A stretch of DNA of 64,000 bases from assembly GCA_039000515.1 (NCBI GenBank), contig JBCFYV010011135.1, forward strand, positions 25,103,725-25,167,724, written 5' to 3'. This document shows, piece after piece, positions 10,796-21,866 of the stretch. The notes under the pieces were generated by a model. That model had not been told where the DNA came from, ran no database searches, and worked only from the letters and a program-made list of their open reading frames with translations. Positions within the stretch are counted from its first letter, which is position 1; each line of letters begins with the position of its first letter. Both the position numbers and the translations under genes were made by a program. The stretch is from Timema cristinae (taxonomy: Eukaryota; Arthropoda; Insecta; Phasmatodea; Timematidae).

Positions 10796-12283
10796 GTAAG
10801 TTTCTAGAGTTGGAAAATTCCTAGTAAAATAGTCGTTTTGCGTGGTTTGCAAAGTGTTTAGGTTCGCAAAACACTGGATTGATTTCTGAAGACGTGGATG
10901 TTGAGGCTAAAATCTGCATTGGGGTAGTTTTTTTATATAAGAAATGTTCTCCCCCTCCTCATCCCTACTTCCCACTTTTTGTATATAAAAAATATATTTA
11001 GTCTCAGACTTTGTAAGTAGAGTGCCAACCCCCCCCCTACCCCCACTCCCCTTGTCTTAACATTCATCCCAACTATCTGAATTAACGTAAATAAGCATGG
11101 TGGCTACTGACAGGGAAAACCTGGAAAAGTCAGGGAATTCTTTGTTGTCAGGAAAAACAGATAAATGTTAGGAATCTATTCAAAAATAAGGAAAAGTCAG
11201 GGAATTTAAATGTTTGATTATTTCTGTACCTAAACATATAAAAAAAATAGATTATTCTCGATGTAAACAAGGTGTAGACCTATTGCCTATATATTTTATT
11301 TTAACATGCGATGGTTGCACAGGGTTTATTTTATAACACATTCACACAGGAATACAAATAATAGCTAAATAATTGATAGAGAATTAACAAGAACATATAA
11401 GAATATTGATGTTTGGTAGCTTAGGATTTTTTTTTTTGAAAATATGTAATCAATATACTAAACAAAAAATAATTCCCAATCAGCAAGAAAAACTGTAAAA
11501 AAAAGGTTAGGTCTGGATTTTTTTTTTAAATTGTGTCTGAAAGACCTGGAAAAGTAAAAGAATTTTATAATAAAAATTGTGTAGCCACCCTGATAATGTA
11601 GGTATGTGGGAGGTATAGTTTGAGGAGGTGGACCCTTGACCCTTATTTGGTGTATATATAGTGGTGAAACTATAAAAGTACAGTCGTTAGATATTCGGAC
11701 CTTCACTGGCTTATATAGCCAGATAATATTGACGCCTTTGTCCTCACGACTACCAACGAAAAATACAAGCAATAATAACGCCTTAATCCTAGAATTAGGG
11801 ATTAAAAAAAAAGTTGTTTTTAGAATAATCTCACTGGTGCTGGCAGTGGATAGAGGGTAGGAAAACCACAGTAAAAACAATAATATCAACGTACTCACCC
11901 AAGGCTATAGCTAGCCAATAATTTTAGGGGGGGGGGGGGGATATTCCCTAATTGCCGGAGGCTAGAAAAAAAATTCTAAAAGATAAACAGTTCTAGAAGA
12001 TACCTGAATTGTATTTTATGGTAACATAACCCCCTGATTTGTACTTGTACCTTAATTTTGATATTGTTTGAGCCATAAATAAAGCGATATATATGTGGTT
12101 CTTGAAATTTTGGGGGAGGGGGTGAACCCGAAAGCCCCCCTCCCCCCGACCCCGATCTTGCACTCACCCTATATTTGAATCTCAACCATTCCATCACACC
12201 AAGAAATTACATGTGTTGCGAGCTTTATTTCTTAAACTTCGTGACCATTGGTAACTGGTGAGGAAAATTTTGTCTGCCCTCAG
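10796..12283 (+). other. Last intron of the Cep57-like gene
   Basis: Begins GTAAGTTTC and ends TGTCTGCCCTCAG. Both neighbouring exons meet in phase 0. It holds the MITE-like element at 11096-11592 and several poly-C/G runs (for example 11929-11940). The open frames inside look like chance. Confidence 0.7.
11096..11592. mobile_element. MITE-like non-autonomous DNA element
   Basis: Left end CATGGTGGCTAC (11096) pairs with right end GTAGCCACCCTG (11592) as a 12-bp inverted repeat with one mismatch. Just inside the left end GGAAAA..GTCAGGGAATT is repeated twice and a decayed copy lies on the right. No coding capacity. The target duplication is unclear, so the superfamily (hAT or other) is undetermined. 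Confidence 0.55.
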
Positions 12284-12507
12284 GCAAAGGAAAAGGAGAT
12301 CCGGTTGGCGATGTCTCTCTACCGGGAGATGACGTCACTGAAAGGTCGCGTGAAATCTCTGAGAGAGAAAGCGAGCGGCACGTCTACCAACGCCGCCTTC
12401 CGCCATCTTGTCGCGGGCCGGAGGTTTACGCCACGGCCACTGTGAGACTCACCAGGCTGCTGCGCACAGTGCAGAGATTCCAATGGAGGTTGAGGAAAGT
12501 CACGTGA
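12284..12507 (+). CDS. CEP57-like: Cep57-like protein, last exon
   Basis: Continues the coiled coil of the microtubule-binding domain: AKEKEIRLAMSLYREMTSL and KGRVKSLREKASG correspond to the helix that follows EELN in the upstream exon. This exon is clearly GC-richer than its surroundings. The uninterrupted frame stops at 12443-12445, but adding one G in the GGG at 12415-12417 opens a frame that ends RLTRLLRTVQRFQWRLRKVT at a TGA (12505-12507). That matches the short Leu/Gln helix that closes vertebrate Cep57 far better than the Arg/Pro-rich short ending, so I prefer it. A third frame runs on to 12590 with low-complexity Ser. The frame choice is an inference. Confidence 0.72.
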
Positions 12508-12673
12508 CTCGGGGCACAAGATGTATAGTTTCGTCTCGTCGTGCGAGCTATGTTTCTTCTTCCTCTCTCGAATTTGTTCGTAGAGTTTAACATAAGAATG
12601 GGGGAGGGGGGGACGTTACCACCAAGCTAGATTTTTGAAAACAAATGTTTTAATTTTTTTTAATATGTAGAAA

Positions 12674-12679
12674 AATAAA
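12674..12679 (+). terminator. Candidate polyadenylation signal of the Cep57-like gene
   Basis: AATAAA about 167 bp after the preferred stop, followed by TG/T-rich sequence. A plausible 3' end, but AATAAA is common in DNA this AT-rich. Confidence 0.35.
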
Positions 12680-13250
12680 GTATTTAGTGCAATGTAAATT
12701 TTGTTTATTAAATTTTTTTTTAAATATAAAATATTTGTCTTTAATCGTACGTAGCCTATCATAGCTGTAAGTCAACTTAATATTTTTATTTTTCTCGGGA
12801 TCCTTGGAGAAAGAATATATTGTTATCATGAAGATAAAAAATCTATTGAAACTGAAAAAGTTATTTTCTTGATGATATTTTTTTTTTGTTAAGCCAAAAC
12901 ATTTTACTGATCATGCTAAAACTAGGTAGTGAGGGTTTTAATAAGGTTCTGAATGAGGTTGTATGGAATGATCTACTTAACTCTAAAATCAAGGGTTGCT
13001 AAAAGAGAAAATACCGATTGTTTCAAAATCTACTTTAATGATTTTGATTAAAATTCGTGTCCAGGTATTTTTTAACATTACAAATCAAATGGTACATATC
13101 ATTTATCCATGAAAATGAATTTTAGGGTACTTAACATAAACGTAAATTTACAATTTTGATCATAATTTCTGCAACTGTTTGAGATACTAGATAGTTCATT
13201 ATAAAACCGCTGTAGGAATCGTGAAGATAAACAACTTTCATCCTGAAGAA
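12680..13250. other. No gene recognised
   Basis: AT-rich sequence after the Cep57-like gene. I see no exon or repeat family here. Confidence 0.4.
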
Positions 13251-13400
13251 TCTATACTAATATTATAAAGAGGAAAGATTTTTTTTTTTTGTAATGGATA
13301 AACTCAAAAACTACTGGACCTATTTTAAAAATTCTTTCACCAATATAAAGCTACATTATCAGCGAGTAACATAGGCTATATTTTATTTTGAAAATTTAAT
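13251..13400 (+). repeat. Dispersed-repeat relic (TCTATACTAATATTATAAAG type)
   Basis: Begins TCTATACTAATATTATAAAG and continues AAACTCAAAAACTACTGGAC, CTTTCACC and AAAGCTACATTATC. From memory, closely similar blocks occur in many invertebrate repeats. I am not sure of the class (Helitron-type is one possibility). Confidence 0.4.
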
Positions 13401-13849
13401 TTATTCCTCATAAAAATGTCGATAGTATATTATATAGTCGTTGGAAAAAAAATGTTGAAGTGAAAGTGGGGTTGGTGAAGGGGGCGGGGGGATAGAGGTG
13501 AGGAAAGAGGAATTATATGAAAATAGGAGGGAGGATAAAAAGAGGTAGGGGGCTATACAGTGATGGTAGGACTGTATTTAAAAAAAATAAGTTTTGTTTT
13601 TATATTGACATGATGGATGATTTGAAGCTTTGTTTTACAGGATTCGTTACAATATTTTTTTACGGGGAAGGGGGCTAGTATTTTATAAAATCTTTTTTTT
13701 CGTGAGTTATAGGCAAATTTATAAATATTTTTAAATATAACTTTGAGAAATGGGTTATGTAAAGTGCACATAATCAATAATAGGTTTATTTCTTTTATAG
13801 TATATATTATCTCATGTGTTCTGTTTGTTGAAATCTGAGGGTCCACCTC

Positions 13850-14165
13850 ACCGCTTTATGTTTCTACAGCATGGGGCCTAAGCAACTAGACTTCTAGTAG
13901 CTTTAAAACTAACACTTTCATTGAAAAGTGGGTGTTCACCAGCTAACTAAAAGCAAATTTCATGTTACACTTTATCACTTTTTGAAGATAATGTCACTCA
14001 GGTGAGCTCCCCCTGACGTCAGACGAACCTCAGAACGTTGTCCATCACTTTCCTCAGCATAGTTCATTTCCCCCTCAATTAAAACTTCCTAATTTATAAA
14101 CCATTAGTGCAATTAATGCATATGCGTATAAACCGAACGGTTAGAAAAACGCTATGCTAAAAATA
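13850..14165 (+). mobile_element. Diverged SINE carrying the shared 3' tail
   Basis: The last ~65 bp (CCATTAGTGCAATTAATGCA, then ATAAACCGAACGGTTAG and ACGCTATGCTA) are the shared tail of families A-C. The part before it only weakly resembles the B/C middle module, and the 5' part (from about 13850) has no recognisable A or B box. Either an old family C copy or another head on the same tail. Confidence 0.55.
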
Positions 14166-14169
14166 AAAT

Positions 14170-15117
14170 CCAAGTTAACAGATAAAAATGATAAAATGTA
14201 GATTTACTCCTATTTTCTCTTCAAAAGCTTTCTTTTCATTTGGTTCTGTACAATAAACTTGGGGGGAAATGTTTCTTTTCAGATGGTTTTTTTTTTTCTT
14301 TCGAAAATTGGCTCTAGAAACTTGTATAATTAGACCTGAACTATGTTCAGATGCTTATAAAATTCCCTCCCACAGGATAAATTCCTGAATTTTATTTCGG
14401 GCATTTGGGAGGAGGAGGTACCACACCTTTGGAAGAGGGTTCTCCAATCCTCCATCCATTTGGGAAACCCACATGGGTTCCTTGTATATAGCATACTATA
14501 GATACTAAGCCCTAGCTCCCAGATGAAGCAAACAAAAAGAAAAGGTTGTCCCTTAGCTAAACTAGGTCCCCACTAAAAAAAGTTATCAACCTTTTTCTTT
14601 AATAAACCTTGAAGAAAAATAAACAAATTTCAAATAATTTTACTCAGTAAACATCCAAGGGGTGGATTTATAATTACACTTTTGTGTGTTAGGGGTGGAG
14701 GAGGGGAGGGCAAAATATCACACTTGTTAGTTTGGTACAAAAAAACAAACTAATCGTTGTAATATTTGCACAATATAGATTGCCTTACTCGATTCAATCT
14801 TCTCCTATGTCTTACAACATCTGCAAGAATGAGAAAAGGGTACTAGTTTGAAAAATTGATTAAATTCCGTTTAAATATGAGTACATTCATGTATTTATGA
14901 AAAAAAAGCTACTTGTATTAAATGACGAATATCACAGAAAAGAAATGAATATCTTGGGTAATTACCTAGAATCTGCAATAGAATTAAGTTGTTTGTTAAA
15001 TTTATTTTGGATAATGGAAAGTAAATAAACATAATTTGAGATTTGTATGATTTTATTTTGTTAATATTATTCAACTGAGAAAATGGAAATGCAAAATTAG
15101 GCCTAAAGTTAGTAGTT
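14170..15117. other. No gene recognised
   Basis: AT-rich DNA with a few G-rich patches (14398-14420, 14690-14710). No exon, RNA or repeat family supported. Confidence 0.4.
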
Positions 15118-15497
15118 AACAAATACAGTCATTGTTTGATATTTGAGAACTAGCAGCGAGCTTTCCTCTTTACCTTGAGCTAAGAAGTTACCTCTAACAA
15201 ATACAGTCATTGTTTGATATTTGAGAACTAGCAGCGAGCTTTCCTCTTTACCTCGAGATAAGAAGTTTCTCTAACAATACAGTCATTGTTTGATATTTGA
15301 GAATAGCAGCGAGCTTTTCTCTTTACCTGAGATGAGAAGTTTCCTCTAATAGATATAGTCATTTTTGATATTTGAGAACTAGCAGCGAGCTTTCCTCTTT
15401 ACCTCGAGATAAGAAGTTTCCTCTAACAAATACAGTCATTGTTTGATATTTGAGAACTAGCAGTGAGCTTTCCTCTTTACCTTGAGATGAGAAGCTC
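15118..15497 (+). repeat. Tandem array, 78-bp unit, about 5 copies
   Basis: The unit contains ATACAGTCATTGTTTGATAT, TTGAGAACTAGCAGCGAGC and TTTCCTCTTTACCTCGAGAT. Copies differ by single substitutions and 1-base indels (AACAATACAG versus AACAAATACAG), and the last copy has AGCAGTGAGC. No coding potential. Confidence 0.9.
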
Positions 15498-15499
15498 CG

Positions 15500-17190
15500 T
15501 AGTTTTTTCCCCCCTCTTTCTTATTGATATGACAATGTGTGATTGTTGGTGAAGGGTGAAAATGAATATAAGCTTAGAAAGAATAGAGAAGTAGTTACAG
15601 AAAATGACACACTATTATATATTATAGCGTTTGACCTGACACTGATTGTTATTTCCTCGCTGAGTGAGGTGGCCGCCTTTGCAATACTTGTTCGATCACT
15701 AATGGTGCATGCGTTATATTACATTCTTCATGTGTTATGTGTCTGTTTCATCCTGTTTTAAAGCTGACTCACACATATTAGGAAATAATCAATTAATCAA
15801 TGTCTCATGACCCCACGGGACCCTAACTGCTCTGTCCGGATTTCTTACCCCCATTTTACCTTCTTCCGATATATAGGTAAACGATTGGGACAAAATGTGA
15901 CGCTATCAAACAAAAAGGGTTGGCCTGGAGGGATTTTGAGGGAGAAAAGTGGGGGGGGGGTATAATTTTCTTACCTTACCAACAGATCGCGTGCTCACCA
16001 ACCGTTACAAAATTGAAACGGACGTTTTGAGTCCCCCAACCTTACCGCAACCTGCTTTGACCAATTAGACCATTCGTTATCGGTGTAAAAGGGTAAGGAA
16101 TAGGTTGGGGGAATAATGGGGAAGGGGGTATGTCGATTACACCAAGTGAAGGGCTGAGCGGCTCATACACTAATTTAAGTACCACTTATCTATAAAGAAC
16201 ACAAAATAGAGTTAAATTTTCATAATAATGGCCTTATCTGACAGGTAGAAAGTGTTAGTGGATCTATTTTACACGTATTCATAGGTCAATTCATTGAATT
16301 TGCAGGTATAACTTTTGATAGATATCAATACCTATAAAATAATACTAATAATATGGTAAAATGTTATACAGATCAACCTCAGATAAATATGTCAATTTTT
16401 TTCTAAAAGATTCTCCTTTTACGAGAATCGGACATTACCTTCCGAATAGATTAGAATTTAAATCTCCTCACTCGGTTTCAAATTGGGAGCTGCGCTGTAG
16501 TGATTTTTCCGCCTATTAGAGTATATTAAAAGACCAGGATGGTGAAAAAAACAACAACATCGGTTTAAGGGGTTAGTTACTGAGATTAAAGTAAAGTTGC
16601 TCTAATTGTGTAGTCGCTAAGAGTTAAAACGTGTTTTTTGTTTTTGGTGGGAATGAATTAGGTTCTTAAGTTAACATTCGGATGACTGGAATTATTTTTT
16701 TGGACTAGTAATCAACACGTTTGAATTAGATTCTAAGGTGGCAATCGGTTGTCACCATGAATCTGTTTCCATGAAAGATAAGGTTCAACTAAGATTGGCG
16801 TATCTTGTATCTTTAGCTCCCCACCACCACCACCCCGTGAAACATGGTTTTCTATATTCACTCTCCAGGCGAGTATTTGCGTGGTTCTATAAAACTAACG
16901 TTTAGTGATAGAAAGTACTTACATTTTTAATATAATTTACACTGTGAAGGTTTTTTACTTTACTTTTATTCCACACCCACTTACCTTATATTTGTGGTCT
17001 TGTGGTCTCAGGAATTAGATTCACATCGGTTTGGCCACCGTTGACGGTTGATTAGACTCTACCTCGAGGATTTTATACGTTTCTGTTACAGGGGTCGTTA
17101 TTTTAGCTTCCCAAATTTGGACACTCTGTTAAATATCTCGTGCTCACACTTAAGTGCATTTTATTCTGATGAATTCATTTATTTAAAAAA
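15500..17190. other. No gene recognised
   Basis: Unique-looking AT-rich DNA with a poly-G run near 15950. The open frame at 15543-15761 has no similarity I recognise and no clear splice context. Confidence 0.4.
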
Positions 17191-17193
17191 ATT

Positions 17194-17233
17194 TTAGCAC
17201 CACGTCTTACCACCGATTTATACGCCAATAAAT
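17194..17233 (-). mobile_element. SINE tail-only insertion (probable)
   Basis: About 40 bp holding only the shared tail in reverse (TTTTAGCACCACGTCTTACC to ATACGCC). It is flanked by imperfect copies of RAATTCATWT on both sides, a likely target-site duplication. Compare the cleaner case at 56891-56938. Confidence 0.5.
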
Positions 17234-17350
17234 AAATTCATATTAATTTAAAATCATATTATATTTTTCCTTTACGTTGTAATTTTGTCGGTAGAAAATT
17301 CATAGTTTTATTGGATTGTACCACTATTATCATTTCATGGTATTTTAATC

Positions 17351-17455
17351 GTGGTCAGATGACTAAGGCGTCACTCTCGTAACAGACTGGACTGTAGATG
17401 AAGGTTGGATTGAGGTTAAATCCCAGTTGGATGTACTGAGGGTGTTTTCCCCCCC
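17351..17455 (+). mobile_element. Family C SINE head, 3'-truncated
   Basis: Starts at the tRNA-like A box (GACTAAGGCGTCACTCTCG) and runs through the B box (GAGGTTAAATCCC) to GTACTGAGGGTGTTTTCC, then stops at a poly-C/poly-A run directly ahead of a family B SINE. Confidence 0.7.
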
Positions 17456-17465
17456 CAAAAAAAAA

Positions 17466-17698
17466 ATCCACCTCGGTGGCGTAGTTAGTTAACACGCTAG
17501 TTTCGTGTTGAGCTAGACTGTTTAGAACGGAGAGATTAAGGTTCGAATCTCAGTTGGGTGGTTTTCCCTTAATGGTTTTCCACCCTCCCTCCACGCAAAT
17601 GTGGGTTTACTTCCTCTAAATTCAACTTTCACAATTCCTAACCCATAATCTTAATTAGTACTTAAGCGTATAATCCGACTGGGTAGTAAGACGTGGAT
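17466..17698 (+). mobile_element. tRNA-derived SINE, family B
   Basis: Head CACCTCGGTGGCGTAGTTAG (A box) with B box AGGTTCGAATCTC, the B/C middle module (CCTCCACGCAAATGTGGG), then the shared tail with a weakened hairpin (CCGACTGGG) and GTAGTAAGACG. It abuts the truncated family C head on its left. Confidence 0.85.
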
Positions 17699-17740
17699 TT
17701 TAAGTAGATATAAAACATTTATCTTTTACCTTTTTATAAA

Positions 17741-17975
17741 TTCCTTAGTTCAGTCGGTAGCGTGTCTGTCCACTGAGTAAGGTTTCCCGGGTTCGATTCT
17801 CGGCATGGCCAAAAAAAGTCATCACTGGTGAAATGTGGGTTTATCCCTTTTACAATGATAAATTAACGGCTGGGGGACTGGATGTTGTCACAGTAGGCAT
17901 CTAGGATAGATACGTCACGGTCGGTCAATACATGAATCGAAGTTTCATTCAGCGTGTTAAACAACAACAAAAAAC
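17741..17975 (+). mobile_element. tRNA-derived SINE, family E
   Basis: Head with A box TTAGTTCAGTCGGTAGCG and B box CCGGGTTCGATTCTCGG, a body of about 150 bp, and a tail ending GTGTTAAACAACAACAA. That (AAC)n tail is like RTE-mobilised SINEs. The tRNA-like acceptor arms do not pair, so it is not a working tRNA gene. One copy in the window. Confidence 0.65.
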
Positions 17976-17979
17976 ATAA

Positions 17980-18600
17980 ATTCTTAAATAATTCTAAAAA
18001 TAGTCCTACAGTATCACAAAATCATTATATTTATTTTTAAGTAGTTTTTTGTGTAAACGTATTTTTTTATAAATTTTCCACAACTCAAAATATTTGGTTT
18101 ATTCACTAAAATGTCCTGTAGAAGTCTCCCATCCAGGATGTAGATTAAAAAAGTCCTTGGTGGCAAATGTCTATCTAGAATAGGAAACAAGAAAAAGGTA
18201 AGGATTAAAAATCAAGTCAATGTTCTCAAGGCGCAAATATTAAAGTGACTGTGTAAACTCGTCAGAGGAAGAGGGGAAGGGTTATCGGCATATAGGCAAG
18301 AGCCCTTTAGGGTAAACTTTTCGTTTGCTTCTCTCTCTCTTTCTATTTCGTACAATGGTGACCAAGTGTGATAGTGCTTAGACTGCTTAGGTGCGTCAAG
18401 TTAAGATGCAACCCGCTTCGCAAAATAGCTTAGAAATCGCCTAACAGGCACGTTGTTAAGTTAGATTATAAGCAAGCCGGTAGTGGGAACTATATTACTT
18501 GAATAAAAATAAGACTCAAGCCACAGACTGGAAACAGTAATGGATACCAAAAATAAAAAAAAGTAAACCATTGATATTATATTATAGTCTTTAAATTTTT
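17980..18600. other. No gene recognised
   Basis: AT-rich. I see no exon or repeat family. Confidence 0.35.
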
Positions 18601-18604
18601 TTAA

Positions 18605-18722
18605 AATGACACACAGAACTCTGGAATTAATGTTCTAATCACTGAGCTATCCAGTATTCATTGCGTGCTTAGGTATCATCCTTCAATCATATCTTGAGGT
18701 TGAATCTGTGATGGACGATATA
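18605..18722 (-). mobile_element. tRNA-related repeat, family F (partial)
   Basis: On the minus strand it reads CGTCCATCACAGATT, then about 50 bp, then the A-box-like GGATAGCTCAGTGATTAGAAC. Its B box is not conserved. It matches the copies at 19390-19526 and 32805-33225, including about 65 bp upstream of the tRNA-like part. Confidence 0.55.
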
Positions 18723-19011
18723 TTATATTAATGGCCTATAATTTTCACACTTGTTTTCATGACTTCCTGTGACGTCAACTTGTCATTTAAAGTGTCATAT
18801 CAGCAGGTCATGTCTTTGAAACATACTGCGATATTTTTTTTTGTACCCATAATTAAGTGATAAGAAATGTATTCATGAACGTAAATTTTGATAGCTTCAC
18901 ATAACGCACATGCTAAACAGTCTTTTTTTTTTTTTTTTTTTTTTAGCTTTTTATAATTTCTGTAAACCGAGGATAAAATTTTACCTAACAGCTCATTATT
19001 TATTTTTTTAT

Positions 19012-19236
19012 CACCGCGTCTATTACCCTTTCGGTTTTCACGATCTTTACTAATTACGTTAATGTGTTAAGTATGAGGAAGGTTTAATTTATGGGATTTT
19101 CGTGAAGTGAGAGTGAAAAACCATTTATTAAAAATAAACTTCATTGCACACGACTGGTATTAGAACTCAAATCTCCCAGTCTATTGCGATAGTGACGCTT
19201 TGAACCATTCTACTACCGAAACAAGGAGTCAGCCAA
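19012..19236 (-). mobile_element. tRNA-derived SINE, family C
   Basis: From the tail (CACCGCGTCTATTACCC) to the head (TACTACCGAAACAAGG) on the minus strand. The middle module is diverged. No target duplication seen. Confidence 0.65.
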
Positions 19237-19389
19237 TAAATTATAATTGGTAAATTTTCTTGCCAAGTCGCAGGTTGTTTGTTGTGTCTAGCTTGTAAGT
19301 TGTGTGTTTTTAAAAACGATATGCATGTAAAATACGCTCCTAGAAATAATTTTAAAAAAATTGAAAATTATTTATATTTTATTTAATTG

Positions 19390-19526
19390 AAACACCTGGA
19401 CAGGGGAATTGAAACTGGGACCTTTGTCTTAGTACGCCATTGCTCTAACCACTGAGCTATCTATGAGTCTTCCCATGCCCAGGGTCATTATTCTCTCATA
19501 TTTTAAGGCAGAGTCTGTAACGGACG
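19390..19526 (-). mobile_element. tRNA-related repeat, family F
   Basis: Minus-strand order: CGTCCGTTACAGACTCTGCC, TTAAAATATGAG, a short spacer, then an A box (TAGCTCAGTGGTTAGAGC) and B box (AGTTTCAATTCCC). A family A SINE inserted at its upstream edge (19527-19820), duplicating TGTAACGGACG. Confidence 0.65.
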
Positions 19527-19528
19527 AG

Positions 19529-19820
19529 GTGACCTGGTGGTCTAGGGGTAAGGTGTCAGACTTCTGTGCTGGCGGCCGGGGTTAAATCCTCGGTCCCGGC
19601 ACAGATTTATCTGATTACCAAACCCTTCCTTCACCTCTGACAAGCCATCTTGTGAATGTGGGGAATGCCAGGCCGCCACCGTGGTTCGGATTCCACGTTA
19701 AACTGTAGGTCCTTCATTTCATCTCACAATCATCCTACCATTACACATTAGCGTAAGTGCATATAACCCGAATGGGTAGTAAGACGCGGTGCTATATAAT
19801 AATAATAATAATAAAAATAA
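19529..19820 (+). mobile_element. tRNA-derived SINE, family A, full length
   Basis: Intact head, body and tail. The target-site duplication TGTAACGGACG lies at 19516-19526 and 19821-19831. Confidence 0.93.
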
Positions 19821-20377
19821 TGTAACGGACGTGTGGAACGTCAGCTACAAATGTGTGATCAATTAAATATCATGATCTATCAGATAAACTCATCCACCTT
19901 CTACTTGAGAGGACTTTATGTTGCCAATAGTACAATGAATACTGTATTAATACGCGTGTCATGACGGATTAAATAGAACAGCATTTTTTCAATCAAAGAG
20001 TATAATACTTAATTACGGCTAAAAACATACTTAAATAGCTTGGCTATTTAATCCATCATGTTTATACCTTAACCTGTACATATAACTAAAACATACCTGA
20101 ATCTGTGGTAGGTAGCTTCCATGTTGGACATGATTATTATCGATGGCGGGGAGATTTGGTCCTAAATCCCTTTCAGGTGTATTTAAGGTGGTTTTTAATT
20201 AATGATGTCCTATTCTGTCTATTGACACGTAAATGTGGATACATATCCTTTTAACTTATACTTTTCTCATCCTTATCCCACTGGCGTAATTGAAGTGTGT
20301 GTTTAGCTCAAAAAGATACTGAGATGAGGTAGGGAAAAAAAAAAACTTTCGTACACTTTTATTTTGTTTTGTTATTA

Positions 20378-20452
20378 ATCACCGCGTCTTACTACCCATT
20401 CGGGTTGTACGCCTATGTACTAATTATAATAAGGGGTTAAGGTGTGGCCGAA
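20378..20452 (-). mobile_element. SINE 3' fragment (shared tail plus stub)
   Basis: Reverse tail (CACCGCGTCTTACTACCC) plus about 40 bp of B/C-type sequence, cut off just before the foldback element. Confidence 0.65.
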
Positions 20453-20463
20453 TGGAACACGAG

Positions 20464-20790
20464 TAATTTTACAGTTTTTAATAGAATTACAATTTTTTTA
20501 TTTTTGCCAAAATAAATCATTTATTTCTCCAGTAGAAATATAAAATTTAATTTTTTGCACATGTTAATATCAATATATCTTGAATATCTGTCAAGGTTGT
20601 CCTGGAATTTTGCCAACACTTTTTAAATATATAGAAAAAGTTTTGACAAAATTCCAGGACATCCTTGACAGATATTCAAGATATATTGCTATTAGCATGT
20701 GCAGAAAACTAAACTTTATATTGCTACTTGAGAAATATATGATTTATTTTGGCCAAAAAATTCCAATTATATAAAAATAATGTAAAAATA
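20464..20790. repeat. Foldback element: long inverted repeat with tiny loop
   Basis: Two arms of about 140-155 bp (20464-20618 and 20632-20790), roughly 85-90% alike, separated by a loop of about 12 nt (AAATATATAGAA). Matching landmarks are ATCTTGAATATCTGTCAAGG on the left and its complement near 20667, and TTGCCAAAATAAATCAT against ATGATTTATTTTGGCC. Any transcript would fold into a near-continuous hairpin. It could be a foldback transposon or MITE, or a source of hairpin small RNA. The open frame at 20580-20774 is a by-product of the palindrome. Confidence 0.85.
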
Positions 20791-20799
20791 TTTGCGCTC

Positions 20800-21590
20800 C
20801 CTTCAGCCGCACCTTAAGGATTGTAATGATATTGATTCAAATCAATCTAAAATATATAAAAAGTCATGGATGAAGGTAATTTTTCTTTAAAGTAACATAT
20901 GTAGAGTATCCTTTTATGATTCATCCATGAAGAAACACGCGCTTCTCAGAAATAATGTGAAAAGGATTTTACCAGTAAAATATATTTTTTGTACCTTTCT
21001 TCCTGTTAAAGGAACAACTCCGAGTATTTGGCCAAGACGCCAATTCTCTATACCAATAAGAAGCTATTCTTCACAACACCTCTCGCCAGACTCTTTTCTA
21101 TTAGTTTTTACACTGTTAACGAAGGGAGTAAGAGGCAAGAGGTATGTCATATAAAGCCGTTTGTCGTATGTTTAAGACACCCCCCCCCACGCACAGAGCC
21201 ACACATTGGCAATCACACTCTAACGCAGTATAAAATAACTTACATTAATATCACAAGTGTGCATTGATATAAAGCATTTAATTGGAGTATGTATAAGTAA
21301 TTAACAGATGTAATTTAAATAAACCGTGTGTGAATAAACAGCCATCAACAGTGATCTTTCTTTAATTTTATTAATATACCGATTTAATTAGTGCTCGACC
21401 ACGGAGCAATTAACAGCTGGTTAAACGGTATATTTTCCGTACAGTGATGATAGGCGCGCGACCACTGAGCTATAGACAACTTAAACATCGTCACAGCATT
21501 ATTAGATCTGGGAATTAATCCGTAGTGTTTCAATCGACGCCCGACGCGGGTTGATTTAAATCAAAAGTGTTACAGGATTCAAATGGTTTA
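20800..21590. other. No gene recognised; possible old tRNA-like head
   Basis: At 21440-21480 the minus strand has GTCTATAGCTCAGTGGTCGC, an A-box-like sequence without a convincing B box. The rest is unassigned; the overlapping small open frames at 20927-21267 have no features I recognise. Confidence 0.3.
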
Positions 21591-21762
21591 ACTTAGAAGA
21601 AGTGCACCCTAATTTGCTTGGAGAGATAGAGAGAGAGAACCCATTTAGGAAAAAATTACTTCCGAACACCTGACCGAGATTTGAAACTTGATCTCTTCGT
21701 CATCGACAATCAAAGTCCAACATGAGAGTAGCGTGTTAGACCATGCGGTGACAGAAGCGGGT
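21590..21762 (-). mobile_element. tRNA-derived SINE, family C (tail lost)
   Basis: Minus-strand head (ACCCGCTTCTGTCACCGC), A box and B box, and the middle module with decayed CTCCAAGCAAATTAGG. The 3' tail is absent. Confidence 0.65.
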
Positions 21763-21866
21763 ATCAGTCATAGTTAAGTCATGTGTCATGTGGTTAGAAA
21801 GTACACGTTAACTAACATAATTAACAAGACATTTAGTAAGTTGTGGTCATTTATTTTAAAGCATGT

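Noticed and set aside
8149..10852. Minus-strand open frames across the Cep57-like exon
   Set aside because: Shadows of the plus-strand coding region, which has motif support and splice sites.
17741..17815. Functional tRNA gene
   Set aside because: A and B boxes are good but the acceptor arms do not pair, and an (AAC)n-tailed body follows; it is a SINE head.
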